Of a stretch of 30,836 nucleotides of DNA, positions 9,601 through 18,115 are shown in pieces. The first letter of the stretch is position 1; every line of letters starts with the position of its first letter. A model generated the notes under the pieces. The model saw only the letters and a list, made by a program, of their open reading frames with translations. It was not told the origin of the DNA and searched no databases. Source of the stretch: Chara braunii (taxonomy: Eukaryota; Streptophyta; Charophyceae; Charales; Characeae); the NCBI GenBank assembly GCA_003427395.1, contig BFEA01000036.1, positions 476,387 to 507,222 of the forward strand, read 5' to 3'. A program made the position numbers and the translations under genes.

Positions 9601-10151
9601 ATTTTGATTACGGCNCNGGGCGGTTTGCCCGTTCTTATCTTCGTTTCGGCTTTTCTGAATTATGGGCTTGGGTTTTGCTTACACTTGTCTTTGCTATGTC
9701 CGTCCCGATTGCATTATGTATATGATTATGGAACGTATGGATGTATGAATGTGTGGATGTGTGGACGTTATGCCTGCTTGCATATCTTGTTACTAAGAAC
9801 CCCTGTCCTTGCTTTTCGTTTGTAACAAATTTTTGCCCCCACCTGATGTCGTTGTAGATGGGATAAGAATCTCGCCCCGATAGCGATTCTGTTCTCGTTT
9901 TTGCTTGTCTCACGGTGGAGTGTGATATGGTTGCATCTTGCATAATCCGAAGCAATTAAATGATCCGAGGTCCGGCTTCGCGAACATCGCGCGAGAACAC
10001 GTGTAAGCGCGATCCGAGTCGCGCTCTTATACGCATTCCCGTACGACGATTCGCCCACCCCGAAAGGAATCATCGGCGGAACCATCATCCCGCACGAGCA
10101 CGCTGAGGCGCCACCAAGTCGGCCTGTCCTACACGTGCTCGTGCGCGGTGA
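9601..10151. other. Unassigned region with Ns and a 12-bp inverted repeat
   Basis: Two ambiguous bases lie at 9615 and 9617, so an assembly join or low-quality patch is likely. 10091-10102 and 10134-10145 are perfect 12-bp inverted repeats (CGCACGAGCACG) separated by 31 bp. No coding frame is supported. The sequence changes from T-rich to CpG-rich near 9960, suggesting a junction between two sequence types. Confidence 0.4.
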
Positions 10152-10670
10152 CGATATCCCGACCCATGCTTTCCCATCTGCAATGATACCATAACGCGAT
10201 CTTGGGGCTCAGACTCGTCCTATGACCCGGACTATTTCACCCCTATAATAAACGAGCTCATAAGGACGCGATACCCCTGTCACACGGAGAATCGGCTATG
10301 TCCGTGGGAATTCCATTGTGCCACCACAAGCGCCCCTCGGTGCTCCGATTTCCCTTCCCCCGACCACACCTACTACTTCACCCACCCAGGATTCGTTGAG
10401 ATCACCACCAGTTTCCCTCCTTTCCGCCTTCTTCTCCCGTATCATCAACTCAGTGTTGTTCCGTGGCCGTCCATAGCCCCCTATTGGCCCAATACGTTTT
10501 GCGTGAACTGCCGACGCAACGGCGCGCAGAGCACTCCGGAATTCCGGAGGCCCAACCCAGGTACGCGGCGGCCTGCGCCGCGTGGCGGCCCCCGACGGCA
10601 AAACTTTTCAGGACCACCTCCACCACGGAGGAATTTTTCCGTAACCCGTCGTCCACAGTGTCCTGGTCCC
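10152..10670 (+). other. 173-codon open frame without a start, Cys- and Arg/Pro-rich
   Basis: The frame is open from just after TGA 10149-10151 to TAG 10671-10673 but has no ATG. The translation has several cysteines (including a CVNC pair near residue 118) and a C-terminal Arg/Gly/Pro-rich region (RRPAPRGGPRRQN) resembling RNA-binding tails of nucleocapsid-like proteins. It may be a gag fragment of another element. The DNA strand is C-rich and poor in stops, so chance openness is a real alternative. I cannot assign it. Confidence 0.2.
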
Positions 10671-10947
10671 TAGGGACTGTGAGACCCTTGCGTGCGCACC
10701 CCTCGCTCGCCCAATTACATTCGTATCCTTAAGACTCCCCCACTCTCCCCAAAAATCCTTGGCACACCCCTTTTCGCACTTCCAGGCCCATACCCCACTC
10801 CGATCAGGAAGTCGCGCAGGGCGTGAGGTTGGGCGTCACAACCCATGGCAGAGGTGAGGAAGATATAATTTGGTCAAGGGTGGTATGTAAGTTGTGTGCA
10901 TATTTTATCACCTTCCTGAGTTGGTCAACAGTTTTCCAGTTGTTACC

Positions 10948-10964
10948 TGGCGCCATTGCTGGAG
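10948..10964 (+). other. Decayed tRNA-Asp primer binding site
   Basis: TGGCGCCATTGCTGGAG matches the complement of the 3' end of plant tRNA-Asp at 14 of 17 positions by my recall, and all three differences are G-to-A or C-to-T. Such a site lies just inside the 5' LTR of many plant Ty3/gypsy elements, so 10947 and upstream would be the end of an old LTR. No gag follows; microsatellites begin about 120 bp downstream. Confidence 0.4.
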
Positions 10965-11084
10965 CTTCCACCCCTGGTCACAGTCGGCCCTCACCTACCG
11001 CACAGTACAGCTCAAGACTCCCTCTTTCACTAGTCAGTATCTGGTTACATGAGCGAGAGAGAGAGGAGTGATTCTTCGTCTTTG

Positions 11085-11330
<246 letters not shown>

Positions 11331-11454
11331 GACCGTGACTATTTTGGGGCTATCCCCAGACTCGAACATGACATCTGGACTGAGACTACTTTGGGGGACA
11401 ATAGAGAGAGACTATTACTGTTCCGTAGCTTTGCCGCAACTACATTGAGAGCAG

Positions 11455-12339
11455 TGTTTTTTTTTGGGGGGGCGGGCTCACCCAGCTACAGTCGCCTCAA
11501 GCCCCACAGCGTGATGACATTAAAAAAATAATAAGAAGTCGAAATAACCTACAAAAAAACAAACAAAATTTACAAAAATGCTTATTTTGGCTGGTTGCAT
11601 TTTATTTTTTCGTTTTTAATTAAAATATATATTATTCATGAATATATATATATATATATGGGGGGTTATCCTTGGATGACCCCCACCCTCCTATAAAAAG
11701 AAAAAACACGCCCCCCCCAGCCAAAAAAAAAAAAAAAAACCGATCCCGCACTCCATGAACTCCATGGACTGCCACCGGCCACGATTTTCGTGACCGGTGA
11801 CCGGCTCTCGTTCACGTGAACGGTGAACGGGGGTAAGTCACTGTTCTGCATCATGCCTATTTCAGATAGGCATGCGACAGGACAGGTCGCTGACCAGATA
11901 CAGGTACCGTGTAGAAGGCAAGGGAGAACAAATGTCTGAGTCTCATCGGACTGTCAACTGATATTTATTATTTACTTAAGAATGTTGCTGTTTTGTTTTT
12001 CTTGTTATTTTATTTTTGTTGCCATTCTATATGCCTTCGACAAGCTTAACCCTTTCAAGGACGTTAGTCCATCATGACCCAGAAAGGGGCGAGACCCCAG
12101 ACCCAGCTTCAGAGAGGGCACATCACCCGACTGTCTGATGGGCGGCCCATCTGAGAGATTAGACGGGACCTTGAATTGGAAGGTCGCGGCTTCGCCTCTT
12201 AGCAAGATTGGGATAGGGATATGCCAAGGGATGAGAATAGGGCCAGATATGGGTTCTGCAGTCAAGTCCGGTTCTAAGACTGCAGTCACTGTATAGATGA
12301 TTAAACTGTTCAGCTATAGCCCCACTGACTCTGCGAAGA
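11455..12339. other. Non-coding region with homopolymers and (AT)n
   Basis: Contains a T/G run at 11458-11473, (TA)n at 11643-11660, a poly(A) run at about 11723-11739, and the perfect palindrome GTTCACGTGAAC at 11810-11821. I see no gene. Confidence 0.6.
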
Positions 12340-12540
12340 TTAAACCACCAGTAATGGCAGTAAAGACTAAACCACCAGTACTCCCGAAAGTCACACCTGC
12401 ACTCACGTGACAACGTGCTCGGATGAACGGGCCTGGGGTGTTGGCATAAATTCGTTTTACGTGGAAAAGTTGCAGCACTGTAGCAATGGCTGGGTCGCAT
12501 GCACACCCCAACGTCCGGAAGTACTGGTGGTCGAAAGTCG
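12340..12540. mobile_element. MITE-like inverted-repeat element related to the TTAA MITE
   Basis: The terminal word ACCACCAGTACT at 12371-12382 is inverted as AGTACTGGTGGT at 12520-12531. A further TTAAACCACCAGTA copy sits at 12340-12353. The same word forms the ends of the 15736-15914 element. The interior is different from that element, so this is a related, older or separately built copy. Confidence 0.45.
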
Positions 12541-12679
12541 AAAAGGTGAGAAATGCTGGATTCTTTAAAGGGGAAACTATCTCTATGAGCCAGCAGAAAG
12601 TGCAGGTAAAAGCCAACATCAGGCAGACTCAGTCTGGCAAAGAACACCAAGGACGCCAGGAAGAGCCCTCAGCCCTGGG

Positions 12680-12708
12680 ATGTTTTTTTTTTTTTTTTTT
12701 TTTTTTTT
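12680..12708. repeat. Poly(T) tract
   Basis: About 28 consecutive T. This could be the poly(A) tail of a minus-strand retrocopy lying to its left (12340-12680), but no target duplication was identified. Confidence 0.8.
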
Positions 12709-13317
12709 GAAACATCAGCGACGGGGGTGTGGGGAGGGTGCTGATACTAGCAGGCATCCCCTTCACACTTCCCCTTCTTGGATGGCTTTGTTGAGTCTGT
12801 TCCATAGGACCATTGGTGGGCTAAAACCGGGTCCAGTGTCCCTTTACAACAAGCTTGTTGAACTGAAGTCATACACTTTGACAGTCATGTTGTTGCTAAC
12901 AGGCCTGACTGCCATTTGACTAACAACATCTGTCCTTGTGAGCGCTCATCAGTGTTTTGCCCCAGTGGGAGGCTGGGAGCACATCCTGGCTCTGATTTGC
13001 AGGGAGTTCCGAATCTTTGCCACAGCCTGGCACCGTGGCCATTGTTGGAGTCCTTGTATGTTGTCTCTTCAGCCCTCCCCAGTAGCCACCGGGGATTCCC
13101 CCATGCTTTTCCCGTAACTACAGGACTTCCCTTCCATGGATCATCTGTCATTCTGGAGCCTCCATCCGCATGAGCACCTCCCATTTAGTGCCACGGGGCT
13201 TCTCGCCACTTGTTTGTTGCCGTAGGACACCCTTCTCTGTGTCGCTTGTGACTCCGGGGTCTCCCACTGCATGGGCACGGTGGGCACCTGCAATTTGGTA
13301 ACGGTGAGCGGAGGAGG
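12709..13317. other. No supported gene
   Basis: Ordinary-composition sequence with short frames on both strands and none with recognisable domains. I see nothing specific here. Confidence 0.5.
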
Positions 13318-13412
13318 GTGGAGTGCGAGGGTGGGGTGGGGGGGGAGAGGGGCAGGGGGCAGGGTGGGGTACGGGGGAAGTTGGGGGGAGCAGGGAGGGG
13401 GGGTGTGAGGGT
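13318..13412 (+). repeat. G-rich tract, potential G-quadruplex
   Basis: At least ten runs of three or more G with short A/T/C spacers on the plus strand, enough for several quadruplexes. No coding role is seen. Confidence 0.7.
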
Positions 13413-13656
13413 AGTTGAGGACATGGGCATGGGGAAACAAACCAGCGGCAGTTACGCTACAAGGGAAGTTCGTTTTGTCCTCTTTCCCACCCCGTCCCCC
13501 ATCTGAGTTCCCTGACCCTTTCCCCCCACACTGCATGCTTTATCACTTTTCCGAAGCACGGCGCTAGAGGGATGATTCTGAATAGTTCAAAGGAAGTGAA
13601 ATCGCAGTGCTCCCCCGGTGCCCCTGGTGGAATGGCAGGGGTTCCCATCCTCACAG

Positions 13657-13765
13657 CCGATGCCGGATAATGGCCCAAGTATCAGTCTTTATCCTTGTAT
13701 ATATGGGACCCTCGACCCCGTTTCCAGCAGGTGACTCTCCCCACCAATCGATGGAACCCCCGAGA
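13657..13765 (+). repeat. Short interspersed repeat, copy 1
   Basis: Starts with a GCCGGATAATGGCCCAAGTA motif and contains TATATGGGAC followed by a C-rich GTTTCCAGCA segment. The same ordered blocks recur at 15529-15656; the opening motif alone also appears near 15026 and 16569. This marks a dispersed repeat family of unknown class. Confidence 0.55.
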
Positions 13766-14034
13766 GGGGGGTATTGATACGGGTTGCTCTTATCAACCTC
13801 AATATTACCGCCCAATAGGGGAAATAAAAAAAAAGGAAAAAAGAAGTCCTGTCACCCTGACTGTCCAACAGTCAAATGTGGCAGTGGGCCAAGGCAGGGG
13901 CTGTGTGGCCGCAAGCTAGGCCACTGATTTTGCGTATTATTGGTTGGCGAATGATATGGAGGCCGCACTGGACCAGGCAATTTTGGAAGTTTTCCTCTTG
14001 AGCCAGAGATGCTGTTGTAGGGAAGCTGGACTAA

Positions 14035-14433
14035 GGGCCTCGCCACACCACAGTCGAAAGGCAAAAAGATTTGACAGCTGTCAGAACAAACTCGACAGCC
14101 TCCATTCGACAGTTTGCCCCCCCTTCGCCACACAGCACTGTAGAGTGCACGCACTTGTGAAAGCAAGATGGAAAAGGGCGAACGCGCCTGAGGGTACGAC
14201 AAGGATTAGTCCATCCCGACCTTACCCCCACTCACCAAATTTCGAAGCGAAGTCGATGGCGCAGCCGAGGAGTGTCGAAAGCATCGGAGTAGCAGGCTGG
14301 GGATTCAACAACTTTCGACAGGAGGTGTGGAGAAGCATTCTCTGACAACTGGCGAATTTTCTTCCCATCTCCAACTTCGTGGCGAAGAGAAACTGTCGAA
14401 AATCGCATTTTCGACAGTGGTGCGGCGAGGCCC
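14035..14433. mobile_element. MITE-like element with GGGCCTCGCCACACCA ends, copy 1
   Basis: The left end reads GGGCCTCGCCACACCA followed by CAGTCGAAA. The right end is its inverse with one or two changes (TTTCGAC ... GGTGCGGCGAGGCCC). The total is about 400 bp with roughly 25-bp terminal inverted repeats. No transposase is encoded, so it would be non-autonomous. Confidence 0.6.
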
Positions 14434-14575
14434 TCGCCACACCACTGTGGAAAGGCAAAAGTATTCTACAGCTGTTAGAATAAATTTGACAGCCTCCCTT
14501 CTTCAGTTTGCCCCCCTTTAGCCACACAGCACTGTAGAGTGGACGCACTTGCGAATGCAAGATGGAAAATTTAGG
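14434..14575. mobile_element. Partial copy 2 of the same family
   Basis: About 137 bp nearly repeat the left third of copy 1 (14038-14175) with a period near 395, starting immediately at its right end. The junction makes a 16-bp inverted repeat (14415-14430 against 14432-14447) with one mismatch and a 1-nt spacer. Confidence 0.6.
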
Positions 14576-14912
14576 GGCCTCGCCACACCAATGTCGAAAA
14601 CAGCATTTTCAACATTTTCTCCTCGCCACACAGCATGTCGAAATCCGAGATGGGAAAAAAATTCAGGAGCTGTCAGGGAAAGGGTTTCTACACCTCGCCT
14701 CGAGCAGGGCTCGTTTCCCAGCCTGCAACTTGGACATTTTCAACAGTCCTCCGATGGGATTTTGAGTTCTTGCCCTAATGTCGAAAAGGAGAACGGACCA
14801 AAGCTTGTCCTATCTTCACCTCAGTTTGTCTCTTTTGTGCATAGGACTCATGAGTTCTTCACTTCCACATGCTGTGTGGCAAAGAGGGTTTTTCTGCCGA
14901 AAGAGAGAATGT
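14576..14912 (+). mobile_element. Copy 3 of the GGGCCTCGCCACACCA family
   Basis: Begins with the family end word and continues with a body that is found again in opposite orientation at 16049-16433 (for example CAGGAGCTGTCAGGGAA and CCTGCAACTTG). The right end appears lost. Confidence 0.55.
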
Positions 14913-15528
14913 GGAGAGTGAGGTAAAGAGGATGGATGGGATTTTCTGAGGCGTTTCCTGAAGTCTTGCCAATTTTCTGAATTTTGCCATAGTAATTCTT
15001 AATCTGGCTCCAATTTTTCTTCGCCAAAGCCGGGTAATGACCCCGGTACCCCAAACCTTCAAAATTGTCTTTCAGTTGCTTCTGGTGGTCTCGAGATGCT
15101 GTTATACTCATAAATCTGCGGTCAGAACGACGCTGGTTGGTGTTGGAAGTAGATGGCGGGATATCAAGCGTCCTACCAGTGAAAGGGCTAGCTGGTAGGA
15201 TGGAAATAGGGTATAGCAGCAGCAGAGATGGTGGCTCTGCTGCAGTAAGTCTTGCCGGAGTGAGGTAAAGAGGATGGATGGGGGGTTTCGAGACGTTTCC
15301 TGAAACTTGGCCTAGGTGAGCGGGAGAAGAAGGTTGGATATCAAGCGTCCTACTAGTGAGGGGGCTAGCTGGTAGGATGGTAATAGGGTACAGCAGCAGC
15401 AGAGATGGTGGCTCTGCTGCAGTAAGACTTGCCGAAGTGAGGTAATGAGGATGGAGGGGGGTCTGAGTCTGTTCCTGAATTTTTGCCTATTTCTGGTAGC
15501 TTGTTTGTATCTCTTTATCTAGCTCTTA
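14913..15528 (+). repeat. Direct repeats of ~145 bp with internal hairpin
   Basis: 15160-15305 and 15337-15480 are two similar copies (period 177) starting at GATATCAAGCGTCCTAC. Each contains a GCAGCAGAG...CTCTGCTGC hairpin and ends in AGTGAGGTAA(A/T)GAGGATGGA. That last word also occurs near 14918, giving a third partial copy. No gene is seen. Confidence 0.7.
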
Positions 15529-15656
15529 GCCAAAGCCGGGTCGTGGCCCCAGTACTGCAAATTCTCCATTTTTTTCAAAATCCTATGTAATTTTCTATAT
15601 GGGACGCTGGGCCCGGTTCCCAGCATGTGTTGCTCCCCACGAATAGATTGGAGCTT
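15529..15656 (+). repeat. Short interspersed repeat, copy 2
   Basis: Same ordered blocks as 13657-13765: a GCC-AAGCCGGGT-TGGCCCC-AGTACT opening, then TATATGGGACGCTGGGCCCG and a CCCAGCATG segment. It is followed by A-rich sequence at 15667-15692, as expected for a retroposed repeat tail. Confidence 0.5.
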
Positions 15657-15735
15657 TGTTCCCATTTTAAAAAAAATAATAATAAAAAAAAATTCCTGAC
15701 ATATGTCGAATTTCGACATTGGTGTGGTGAGGCCC

Positions 15736-15914
15736 TTAAACCACCAGTACTTGGCCCAGCTATCGATGCCGAGCCTGCGCGCCGGCCCTCGGAGGTCGAA
15801 GAAGCGACATGGGCTGTTGATGTGAATTATCCAGGGCCCGCAGGCCGCGAAATTTGCGTAGCGTTAACGCTAAGGGCCCGTGGCCGATGTATGGGCCAAG
15901 TACTGGTGGTTTAA
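15736..15914. mobile_element. 179-bp MITE with perfect 23-bp inverted ends starting TTAA
   Basis: 15736-15758 and 15892-15914 are perfect inverted repeats that start TTAAACCACCAGTACTTGG. TTAA at both outer ends fits a piggyBac-type TTAA target duplication around ACCACC ends, or TTAA may be part of the inverted repeat itself. No coding capacity. It lies directly against a GGTGTGGTGAGGCCC end of the neighbouring family. Confidence 0.65.
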
Positions 15915-16048
15915 AGATGCGCCTTAGGGTACTACAAACATTAGGCCATCCCGACCTCAGGCCCACTCACCAAATTTTGAAGAGAAGTCGATGATGGTGC
16001 AGCAGAGGACTGTCCAAAGCATAGGAGTAGCAGGAGACCGGGGATTTA

Positions 16049-16433
16049 GGGCCTCGCCACACCAATGTGGAAACATCACGAAATTTGTCAGGAAATTCTC
16101 GACATTCCCTCTTTCGACGGAAAACCCCTCTTCGCCACACAGCATGGACAAGTGAAGAACTCACAAGTCCTGTGCACAAAAGGGACGAAACTGGGGTGAA
16201 GATAGGACAAGCGTTGGTGCGTTCTCTTTTTCGACATTCGGGCAAGAATTCGACATCCCATCCGAGGACTGTTGAAAGTGTGCAAGTTGCAGGCTGGGAA
16301 ACGAGCCCTTCTCGACAGGAGGTGTAGAAACCCCTTCCCTGACAGCTCCTGAGTTTTTTTTGCATCTCAGATTTCTACATGCTGTGTGGCGAGGACAAAA
16401 TGTCAAAAATGCAGTTTTCTACATTGGTGTGAC
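16049..16433 (-). mobile_element. Inverted copy of the GGGCCTCGCCACACCA family
   Basis: Same body as 14576-14912 but reversed. Here both ends are present: GGGCCTCGCCACACCAATGT at the left and a decayed ACATTGGTGTGACG at the right. About 385 bp. Confidence 0.6.
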
Positions 16434-16562
16434 GACAGGAGGTGTTAGGAAGCATTCTCTGACAACTTGCGAATTTTCTTCCCGTCTCCAATTTCCACAG
16501 CCTGTGTGGCCAAGAGAAACTAAAGAAAATCGCATTTTCGACAGTGGTGTGGCGAGGCCCTA
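16434..16562. mobile_element. Right-end fragment of the same family
   Basis: Matches the last ~118 bp of copy 1 (14316-14433), ending TTTTCGACAGTGGTGTGGCG then AGGCCC. The segment 15925-16045 also matches the middle of copy 1 (14190-14310), so this interval is a mosaic of nested or rearranged copies. Confidence 0.55.
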
Positions 16563-16699
16563 AGCTGCCAGCACAAGCCAAAGCTGGGTAGGGGCCCCAG
16601 TGCTTTCCCGGATGGAATTGCGAGTTCCTCCGCCTCAACTCCAGTTCTCCTTTTTCTTGTTCTTCAGGTGAGTTGTCATTAGCAGAAAAAGGAAATAGC

Positions 16700-16752
16700 G
16701 TTCTTCGGGACATCCGTTAATTGGAACGATACAGAGAAGATTAGCATGGCCC
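16700..16752 (+). pseudogene. U6 snRNA 5' fragment (retrocopied)
   Basis: The first ~53 nt match U6 spliceosomal RNA by recall: the 5' stem-loop (TTCTTCGGGA), TTGGAACGATACAGAGA with the ACAGAGA box at 16731-16737, and the AGC triad in TTAGCATGG. The match stops at GGCCC, and unrelated A-rich sequence follows. Upstream I see neither a TATA box at the usual distance nor a full U6 body, so it is not an expressible gene. It looks like the head of a chimeric retrocopy whose tail is the poly(A)-ended segment at 16753-16937. Confidence 0.8.
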
Positions 16753-16885
16753 AAAAAAGAAAAGAAGAAGGAAACAGAGACCGGGAATCCCTCAACAACC
16801 AACCGGAAAAGTAGCCAATTGACTGAGAGTCTGAGACCATTACCCAGCTTAGCAGGCGTTTGGAGGAAATCCAGAAGCAGGAATT

Positions 16886-17039
16886 TGGTCATTTCTCCTT
16901 TGCAATAAAGCTAATGGGAACTCCAAAAAAAAATAATAATAAAAAAAAATAGACCGCTGCTCTGATAACCCCAACCCTGGTCATTTCTCCTTTGCAATAA
17001 AGCTAATGGGAACTCCAAAAAAAAAAAAAAAAAAAAAAA
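16886..17039 (+). repeat. Two tandem retroelement 3' ends with AATAAA and poly(A)
   Basis: A ~45-bp unit (TGGTCATTTCTCCTTTGCAA then TAAAGC...GAACTCC) occurs at 16886 and 16978 (92 bp apart). Each carries AATAAA about 18 nt before an A-rich or poly(A) tail. These are two polyadenylated 3' ends of the same transcript family inserted next to each other. Confidence 0.7.
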
Positions 17040-17049
17040 GAGAGATCCT

Positions 17050-17190
17050 TTTTCTTTTAACTCAAATATATATTCTATTGGAGCTGGAATTACCGCGGCT
17101 GCTGGCACCAGACTTGCCCTCGTTTTCCAAAAAAAAAAAAAAAAGACTTGCCCTCCAATGGATCCTCGACTGTTCTCATTCCAAATACCG
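17050..17190 (-). pseudogene. 18S rRNA fragment, antisense, interrupted
   Basis: On the minus strand this reads as the conserved 18S segment around GCCAGCAGCCGCGGTAATTC (plus strand 17075-17121), then, after an interruption, the adjoining GAGGATCCATTGGAGGGC part (plus 17145-17168) and weaker continuation to about 17190. The interruption at 17122-17144 is GTTTTCC plus poly(A), flanked on both sides by GACTTGCCCTC. Flanks do not continue as rDNA, so this is a fragment, not an rRNA gene. Confidence 0.8.
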
Positions 17191-17317
17191 TCGGCTGGAA
17201 GAATACCAAAAGAAAGAGAGATCGTTGGCTGGAAGAATACCAAAAGAAAACTTCCACCATCATGAGATGCAGCGAACTCAGCGATCATTTCCTTCCCCTC
17301 CCCCTCCTTCCCCCCCC

Positions 17318-17339
17318 NNNNNNNNNNNNNNNNNNNNNN
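17318..17339. other. Assembly gap (22 N)
   Basis: Run of N between a C-rich and a T-rich homopolymer. True length is unknown. Confidence 0.98.
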
Positions 17340-17810
17340 TTTTTTTTTTTTTTTTTTTTTTTTTTTTTCAGCAACTTTGTCGGATCCCTCATGGACAGTC
17401 TTGCTTTTTTTTACTGGAAGGAAACATCCAACGCATGTGGAATGAAGGGCGTCCCCGTACGTTTGAACCTGCCCCATCAGCGTTTTGGCGGGACTCACGG
17501 CCATGACAGTCCCTGACTTTTCCGTCAGGTCACCCACGAGCCTCTGCTGTCCTCGCCGGAGGTCCTCTGAATTGTCCGATCAGCGCCAATTATTGTAACA
17601 ACTCCACTTTTATTTTATTGCGTACATTCGTTGCTTCCCGCCTGCGCATCTCCCTGTACGGCCTGCCAATCTATCTCCCGCCAGTGCAGCTTGCGCTGGA
17701 GCGGCTGGACCGGAGTCCCACCACCATCGAATGTGCCGAAGGCGGTGGACAGCAATGAGTATGCCCGCCAAGCGGCGCGAACCACACAACGACTTCCGAT
17801 CTCGCCGAAG

Positions 17811-17817
17811 TATAAAG
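17811..17817 (+). promoter_or_regulatory. TATA box of the PEPCK gene
   Basis: TATAAAG in a GC-rich context (AAGTATAAAGG), 299 bp before the PEPCK ATG, predicting a start near 17840 and a 5' UTR of about 275 nt. The UTR holds a possible 3' splice site (CTGAT, pyrimidines, CAG at about 18095), so a UTR intron is possible but unproven. Confidence 0.55.
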
Positions 17818-18115
17818 GTGGAGGAACCGATCGCAATGGAAGCAGTCGGCTACAGCTGCGGGTTGGAAGCGCATTCCTCCCTCTTCTCGCCGCTGTACTG
17901 GGATCTACATATCGGATTCCCTGTTACTATCAGCGAGTGATAGGAGGCGGGGGGTGCGTATGCGAGCCACTGGGTGGGAAATTGGCCGCCGGACTGTCTG
18001 GGGTGGAATCAGAACAGAGGGAACTCGAAAGAGCGTGCTGGTCTTTTGCAGTTCTCTTCTTCGAAGGTGTTAACTGATTCGTGTTCATCCACTCAGAGTC
18101 TCTCTTCGATCAATC

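Noticed and set aside
12005-12631. Nearly open minus-strand frame of ~205 codons with one TAG and a hydrophobic stretch
   Set aside because: No recognisable domain, and it overlaps the inverted-repeat element at 12340-12540; a chance frame is more likely.
16700-16752. Functional U6 snRNA gene
   Set aside because: Lacks the 3' half, terminator T-run and upstream promoter elements.
17075-17121. 18S rRNA gene
   Set aside because: Only about 100 bp of the conserved 530-loop region is present, interrupted and without rDNA flanks.
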